The position numbers and the translations under genes are program-made. A model generated the notes under the pieces. That model saw only the letters and a program-made list of their open reading frames with translations. It ran no database searches and was not told the origin of the DNA. From contig JABELC010000006.1 of NCBI GenBank assembly GCA_028455995.1, forward strand, positions 1,612,001 through 1,676,000: a stretch of 64,000 nucleotides of DNA, written 5' to 3'. This document shows positions 59,121 through 64,000 of the stretch, piece after piece (the first letter of the stretch is position 1; each line of letters starts with the position of its first letter). The DNA comes from Scleromitrula shiraiana. Taxonomy: Eukaryota > Ascomycota > Leotiomycetes > Helotiales > Sclerotiniaceae.

Positions 59121-59443
59121 CGCTGTCGATTGGCATCCTTAGAAAAGATGTAGAATTTGAATTTAAATCGCGAATTTAATTGGTGGCGTTATAGATTTTC
59201 GAGGTTGACGCGACGGAGCACTTTACGCGACCTGATACGGTGACCCGAGTGGTATCAAAATGAACTACCTACAAATATAGACCACCGTATTCATGTAAAA
59301 TCATTTGAATTCCAGCTTTAGAATTATTGAATGAATTGAAAACGATCAATAAACCCTTTTCTCTTAATCCACTTGACAATATCGGTCAGTCCCTTTCTTT
59401 CAAACACAACAATCCAGTTTAGAGCTACACATTCAAAGACATC
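59121..59443. promoter_or_regulatory. Divergent promoter with ACGCGA sites
   Basis: This 323-bp interval lies between MMS22 (-) and a small gene (+). It contains TCGCGA at 59168-59173 and ACGCGA at 59208-59213 and 59225-59230. ACGCGA differs by one base from the MluI cell-cycle box ACGCGT bound by MBF-type factors at replication and repair genes. Function is inferred from position and motif only. Confidence 0.45.
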
Positions 59444-59912
59444 ATGAGTAAATTTCGGGGAATGTTTCCATTAATAATGGCTGTTGCCTTTGGGGTTGCG
59501 AATGGTATGTGACACTACTGCATCATCCATCATACTGTTAGAAAATAATGATTAAGAATCAAATAATTAGGCGTTGGGACGTTCGGTCCAGCTTTAAAAG
59601 AGCAAAGGGAGAAGGACGATGAAGCAAAGTGTGTTGAACCATGAGTTGATTTCATATCTATATTCAATTTGACTAAGCGAATTCAGGGAAGCTCTTGAAC
59701 ATCCTATTCAAACCCCCGAAGGCGAGAGAATAAGGAAGGCAGAGGTTGAAGCAAGTCGAGCTGCTACAACAGAAGCTACTTTATATTCATCGAAATCAAC
59801 AAATTCCTGGTGGCCATCTGTCAGTCTTTGGTCAAGTCCTCCCAAACAACAGGGGGAGTCTCAACTACAGAATAGAGTTGAAGAACTGCCAATCAAGAAA
59901 GACAAAGAATAG
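59444..59912 (+). CDS. Small protein with hydrophobic N-terminus
   Basis: Exons 59444-59504, 59571-59628 and 59687-59912 (TAG) encode 114 residues. Donors are GTATGT and GTGTGT, acceptors AATTAG and ATTCAG, and all junctions keep the frame. The N-terminus (MSKFRGMFPLIMAVAFGVAN) has two early basic residues and one hydrophobic segment, then GVGTFGPALKEQREKDDEAK. This could be a single membrane anchor or an organellar signal. The remainder is charged, with a Trp-Trp pair (STNSWWPSVSLW) and a Lys/Glu-rich end. I do not recognise the family. The layout (short, N-terminal anchor, charged tail) resembles many small fungal mitochondrial inner-membrane proteins, but that is inference. Confidence 0.68.
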
Positions 59913-60351
59913 AGTACTGTGTAGCCTGACTATCTTGCTATTTTGGTTATTTCGTGATGTTTGATGATGTTTCTGCGGTACTCGCTCACTTCCTCTTCCC
60001 TATAAAGTCCTGAAGTCCGGGTAAGTAGATTTTGTATAAATCCTAGCATCTATTTGACTTGATCATTTCGCAGACCGATAAAACTGTGGATATCTGAAAA
60101 AAAGTGAACAATTGGTGTAAATATAATATCATATAAGTATCAAAGTATAAAAAGTCACGGTCACGACAGTCACATGGGATTTGACGCGCTGATAAGATAA
60201 GATTGATCAAAAAGCGAAGCCATTTCGTCATCGGATCCTACGCTGGCTGCTGAACAGCCTCGATATCCCTACAAATCTCTCCCATGCCAACAACGACACT
60301 CTCATAATTTTATACATATGAAGAGTTTCTCAACAATTTAAATCTACAATC
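59913..60351. other. Spacer upstream of the DUF726 gene
   Basis: No gene is visible. The short frame at 60043-60231 on the minus strand has no supporting features. Confidence 0.6.
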
Positions 60352-62709
60352 ATGGCTCCCTGGACGTCCAAAACGAGTTCCGCCCAAGAAGATCATGAGC
60401 ATGACCTTAGCGCAATGCTTACAACTGAAGAGCGGATTGATCTCACCCTGCTTATTGCCAATATCACCGAAGTGATGCAAAAACAAATTTTGGATGCATT
60501 TGATCCTTCTTTTATGACAGGAAAGCCTCCAAAAGAATCTCTGAAAGTTGGGGATAAGAATCCTAACATCGACGAAAACCATGCCGAGGATGAAACGGAA
60601 GAAGAAGAAAATTCCCGTAAGATGCAAGAGAAGAGAGAGAAAGAATTGTCAGCCCCCAAAATACTCGATTTAAAGAATGACACTCTTAAGTTTTTTCAAG
60701 AATGGCAAGAGACCGTAATATCAAGAATCGGCACGGTTGTCAACAACCCGAAAGAGGTTACCGAGAAACAGAAGCAGAAAGCTTCAGCAGATTCTACTCT
60801 CGATGTACCTCCAGAAACCAAGGTTGTCAGTAAGTCAAATTATTACCATCTGCTTTCACCTGCCTAGAGTATTCGTTGGTGACCAAAGATCGCTCGAATC
60901 TTTAACATCCCGGGTATATTGATTAACATCCACAGGACGAAGTACAAATATACAAGAAGCAGATGCAGCTTTAGTAGAATTATACCCACCTACCTCTACA
61001 GCTCTCTATTCTTTGCCAAAAGACAAGCGAATAACACTTCTGCATGCTATGCTGTTATTGCTCTTGTCACTTGAACATTATACTGCACATTCCCGCATTC
61101 TTTTGCTTCATATAGCATCATCTCTTCATTTGCCTCTTCATATCCTCGCCGAGACCGAGGTTAAAGTAGCCCAAGGTCTTCTTGAAGCGGCCAAGAAAAT
61201 GACCGGAAATGAAGAAACTCAAAAAAGAAGCGAAGAGAATAAAGTTGCGCGGAGGTGGAAGGTTGGTCTTGCAAGTGTCGCCGGAGCAGCTATTGTTGGT
61301 GTAACCGGTGGACTTGCAGCTCCGTTAGTGGCCGGGGCTCTTGGTACAGTAATGGGAGGACTTGGTCTTGGTGCAACGACAGCAGCAGGATTGTTAGGAG
61401 CTCTGGCTGAAAGTGGGGTTATTGTGGGTAGTTTGTTTGGTGCCTATGGAGGTCGGATGACAGGAAAGATGATGGATGTAAGTAGCCCGAAACAATTCCA
61501 AGTTGATGCTGCGATCTCTTATAGACTGCCCGAAGGATATTTGAATTGATCAAATACTAATAGGGTGTCTCCTATAGGCATATGCAAAAGAGGTTTCTGA
61601 CTTTGCATTTCTACCCTTAAGAGGCTCTGCTCATCCTAAACTTGTTAAAGAAATACCACCAGAGGATCGTAGGCTTAGAGTGACTATGGGTATTAGTGGA
61701 TGGCTGGTAAGTGATGTCAAGAATGCCTCTTAAAGACTACGGCGTCTTCAATATACTGACATCGTTACCAGACACAAAGGGAAGACATAATAACACCATG
61801 GAGAGTTCTCGGACATCAGAGCGAAGTTTTTGCCCTGCGATATGAGTTGGAAGCGTTGTCAAAGCTCGGAAGTTCTTTGGAATCAGTAATCAAAAGTGCT
61901 GCTTGGTCGATCGCTAAAAAGGAAATCATTGCTCGAACAATATTTGCAAGCTTAATGACCGCTTTGTGGCCGATTGGGTTGCTGAAAGTCTCGAAAGTCA
62001 TTGATAATCCATTTTCGGTGGCCAAAAATCGAGCAGACAAAGCGGGTTTGGTATTGGCCGATGCACTTATTAATAAAGCGCAAGGGGAAAGACCAGTGAC
62101 GTTGATCGGATACAGCTTAGGGGCTAGATTAATCTATTCATGTTTGATGAGCCTTGCGGAGCGAAGAGCATTCGGACTAATCGAGTAAGTGTTCTATCGA
62201 ACTGCAATATGAATATCATTCTACCTTGAAAACTATACTGATATGATAACGACAGATCTGCTGTTCTCATTGGCGCACCTGCACCATCAGATGCAGCCGC
62301 ATGGACGGCTATGCGTAGCGTGGTCTCCGGCCGCCTTGTCAATGTGTATTCTGAGAACGATTACATTCTCGCCTTCTTATACCGTACCAGCAGTATACAA
62401 TACGGGGTTGCTGGTCTTCAAGAGGCGCAAGATGTGAAAGGGATCGAGAATGTCAATGTAAGCGATATGGTAAGCGGTCATCTACGTTATCAATATCTCG
62501 TTGGTAGTATTCTTGAGAAGATTGGGCTTGAGGATATTGATGTGGATGAGGTTGCGAAGGAGGAAGAGACTCTAGAATTGTTGGAGGAACAAGATAAGAA
62601 GGAAGAAGAAGAAAAGGGACAACAGAGAGAGGATGTGGATCTAGAAGAGGAGGCCAAACAAATGGAGAAAGATGTTCAGCAAAAGACGGAAAAATTGCAT
62701 ATTGGGTAA
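60352..62709 (+). CDS. DUF726 membrane-associated alpha/beta hydrolase (TMCO4/MIL1-like)
   Basis: Five exons, 60352-60829, 60936-61477, 61578-61706, 61772-62184 and 62256-62709, encode 671 residues. Donors are GTAAGT throughout, except the 3' end, which is terminal. The N-terminal 160 residues are acidic and coiled-coil-like. A Gly/Ala-rich hydrophobic segment (SVAGAAIVGVTGGLAAPLVA and onward) at about 265-330 could insert in membranes. A hydrolase-type core follows, with the nucleophile elbow GYSLGAR at 496-502 (Ser498) and the downstream strand SAVLIGAPAP. The order matches the DUF726 family (human TMCO4, yeast Mil1/YFL034W, which binds the clathrin adaptor AP-1 variant). The C-terminus is Glu/Lys-rich. 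Enzyme activity has not been shown for the family as far as I know. Confidence 0.9.
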
Positions 62710-62879
62710 AACACAAGGATGGTAGCATTGTAATAGAACATGTAGAGATTTCATAAAGGTAAAGACTTGTACCAAAGATTTTAGTTTTGCAAGATCTTTT
62801 ATTTGTTATACATATCACCATTTAATTATTTATGATGTACATATAGGGTATCAATTACAGTGTTAAAAGCTTGTCGGCT
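62710..62879. other. Short convergent 3' spacer
   Basis: Only 170 bp separate the stop codons of the DUF726 gene (+) and the GatC gene (-), so their 3' untranslated regions probably overlap. Confidence 0.6.
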
Positions 62880-63827
62880 CTATTGTGCCTCGCTCTTTGC
62901 CTCGAGTTCTATCTCTTTTGTTATATCATCGGCCATGGGCTCTGCTTCGCTCGTTTTCTCTAACATACTATCTTCTGTAAGATTGCCCTCCGCCACCACT
63001 TCCTCCTTATCTCCCTTTCCACTTCTTACAATAAAATATTTACCCACACCTCTTATCTCCACCGTCTCTTCCGCAGCACTCAACACATCCCAATCCTCCA
63101 CACCCTTGGTATTAATCTCCCGTCCTATTTTTCTTCTCGGTCTCTTATTCCTTCCTTTATACTCCTCGTTTTCTAAAGCTTCCCTTATTTCCGGCGTCAT
63201 TAACCCAATCTTCGCATCTTGTTCCGCCTCCACTGTCTCATCCCTAATGCTCCTCAACGGTTCAATTCCTTCCGTATCAACTTTTTGTATATCTTTCAAA
63301 AAGTGTAACTGTGAATGTAATACTGAAAGTAACTTGGCCTCTTCTTCTGGAGTTTTCGGGAGAGGAAGCGCAGATAATCGGCATAAATGATGAAGTTGTT
63401 TGGGTGTTACTTCTTCAGAAGCAGGATTTTCACTGCTTGGTAATAGTGAACGGACAGACCATTTTGGTTTGCCAAGGAGACTATCGATGTCTACTCGAGG
63501 GGGTTTTGTGAAGTTGAATTTAGGACCAGGTTTTGCTGGTAATCTGCGGACTTTTATTGCACTGTCTTCCGGCCTGGGGGTGAGAGGGGATGTAATTCTC
63601 GTTCCGTGTAGCTTGACGCTACGAGGTATAAAGGGATTGGAGGTAGATTTCTCTTCGGGGGACGAGATACTATCTGTAAAAGCTGTTGTGGTATCTTCTT
63701 GAGAGGCTGAGGAACTTTCTGTAGAGGATTCTGATGTACTATAGAATCGTGAAGTCGAAGCACGTAAAGATTTTTTAGTAGATCGCAGCAACGACGTGCG
63801 GTAGCGTAGACATATTGTTCCTGGCAT
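62880..63827 (-). CDS. gatC: Mitochondrial Glu-tRNA(Gln) amidotransferase subunit C (Gta3 type)
   Basis: A single exon from ATG at 63827 encodes 315 residues. The first 35 residues (MPGTICLRYRTSLLRSTKKS...) are basic and acid-free, a good mitochondrial presequence, followed by a Ser/Thr-rich linker. The fungal Gta3 signature DIDSLLGKPKWSVRSLLP lies at about 111-130. The GatC-like helical hairpin LHHLCRLSALPLP...LLSVLHSQLHFLKDIQKVDTEGIEPL spans about 144-195, including the conserved IEPL...IRDE region. The C-terminal third is charged. GatC holds the GatA and GatB subunits together in the complex that converts Glu-tRNA(Gln) to Gln-tRNA(Gln) in mitochondria. Budding yeast uses GatF instead, so this agrees with a filamentous fungus. 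Confidence 0.9.
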   Translation of the reverse strand: MPGTICLRYRTSLLRSTKKSLRASTSRFYSTSESSTESSSASQEDTTTAFTDSISSPEEKSTSNPFIPRSVKLHGTRITSPLTPRPEDSAIKVRRLPAKPGPKFNFTKPPRVDIDSLLGKPKWSVRSLLPSSENPASEEVTPKQLHHLCRLSALPLPKTPEEEAKLLSVLHSQLHFLKDIQKVDTEGIEPLRSIRDETVEAEQDAKIGLMTPEIREALENEEYKGRNKRPRRKIGREINTKGVEDWDVLSAAEETVEIRGVGKYFIVRSGKGDKEEVVAEGNLTEDSMLEKTSEAEPMADDITKEIELEAKSEAQ

Positions 63828-64000
63828 TTTTGGTATTCGAATTGGATTTAATGCTAGTGGTTGAAGGTATAACGTCTGAACGCTAGCTTCTTTGAAACGC
63901 GTCCCGACTCCTCCGACTCATGAACAAACGAACCCACCCTTGTCTTCGAAGCCGCGAACACATGTCAACTACAACTACATAATACACAACTCTATAAACT

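Overview
The window is nuclear DNA of a filamentous ascomycete (Pezizomycotina). The signs are compact genes with introns of about 50-90 nt, GT(A/G)NGT donors, CTAAC/CTAAT branch sites close to the acceptor, and a euascomycete gene set (calcipressin, fungal ADAM protease, Gta3-type GatC, Mus7/MMS22, facA-type acetyl-CoA synthetase). The AT-leaning coding sequence, many microsatellites and very AT-rich islands would suit Leotiomycetes such as the Sclerotiniaceae. That placement is inference; no species is claimed. No rRNA, CRISPR, phage or plasmid feature was found, and no tRNA could be supported.

Layout, left to right. 1-5.9 kb: 3' part of a large MYND-finger-like protein gene, then a low-complexity hypothetical gene (-). 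5.9-8.7 kb: gene-free, with a 13-bp minisatellite. 8.7-20.2 kb: mitochondrial GrpE (+), an unrecognised eleven-exon gene (-), a small conserved-looking gene (+), calcipressin (-) and RPB3 (+). 21.0-29.8 kb: mitochondrial dicarboxylate carrier (-) divergent from mitochondrial Phe-tRNA synthetase (+), a small hypothetical gene (+) and acetyl-CoA synthetase (+). 29.8-32 kb: microsatellite-rich spacer. 32-46.8 kb, all +: ADAM metalloprotease, RRG9, a large WD40 protein, a MITE-like inverted-repeat element, RVB1 and an HMG-box protein. 46.9-48.9 kb: extremely AT-rich island with a dispersed 8-mer. 49-64 kb: mitochondrial-type AAA ATPase (+), MMS22/Mus7 (-, one 6.5-kb exon), a small hydrophobic-N-terminus protein (+), a TMCO4/MIL1-type DUF726 protein (+) and mitochondrial GatC/Gta3 (-).

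How the genes relate. There is no operon or metabolic cluster. Several neighbours share the mitochondrion as destination (GrpE, Dic1, Msf1, Rrg9, probably the AAA ATPase, and Gta3). Msf1 and Gta3 both supply charged tRNA for organelle translation. Acetyl-CoA synthetase and Dic1 both fit growth on C2 compounds. RPB3, RVB1 and MMS22 are nuclear housekeeping or repair functions.

The most unusual sequence observations are a 5-nt microexon needed to rebuild the first carrier signature of DIC1, a dense array of AACTTGAA/TTCAAGTT in the 47.5-48.5 kb island, a 254-bp inverted-repeat element with CCCGCGGG ends, and the eleven-exon unrecognised gene that appears to need a GC-AG intron. Exon boundaries were worked out by eye from splice signals and reading-frame continuity.
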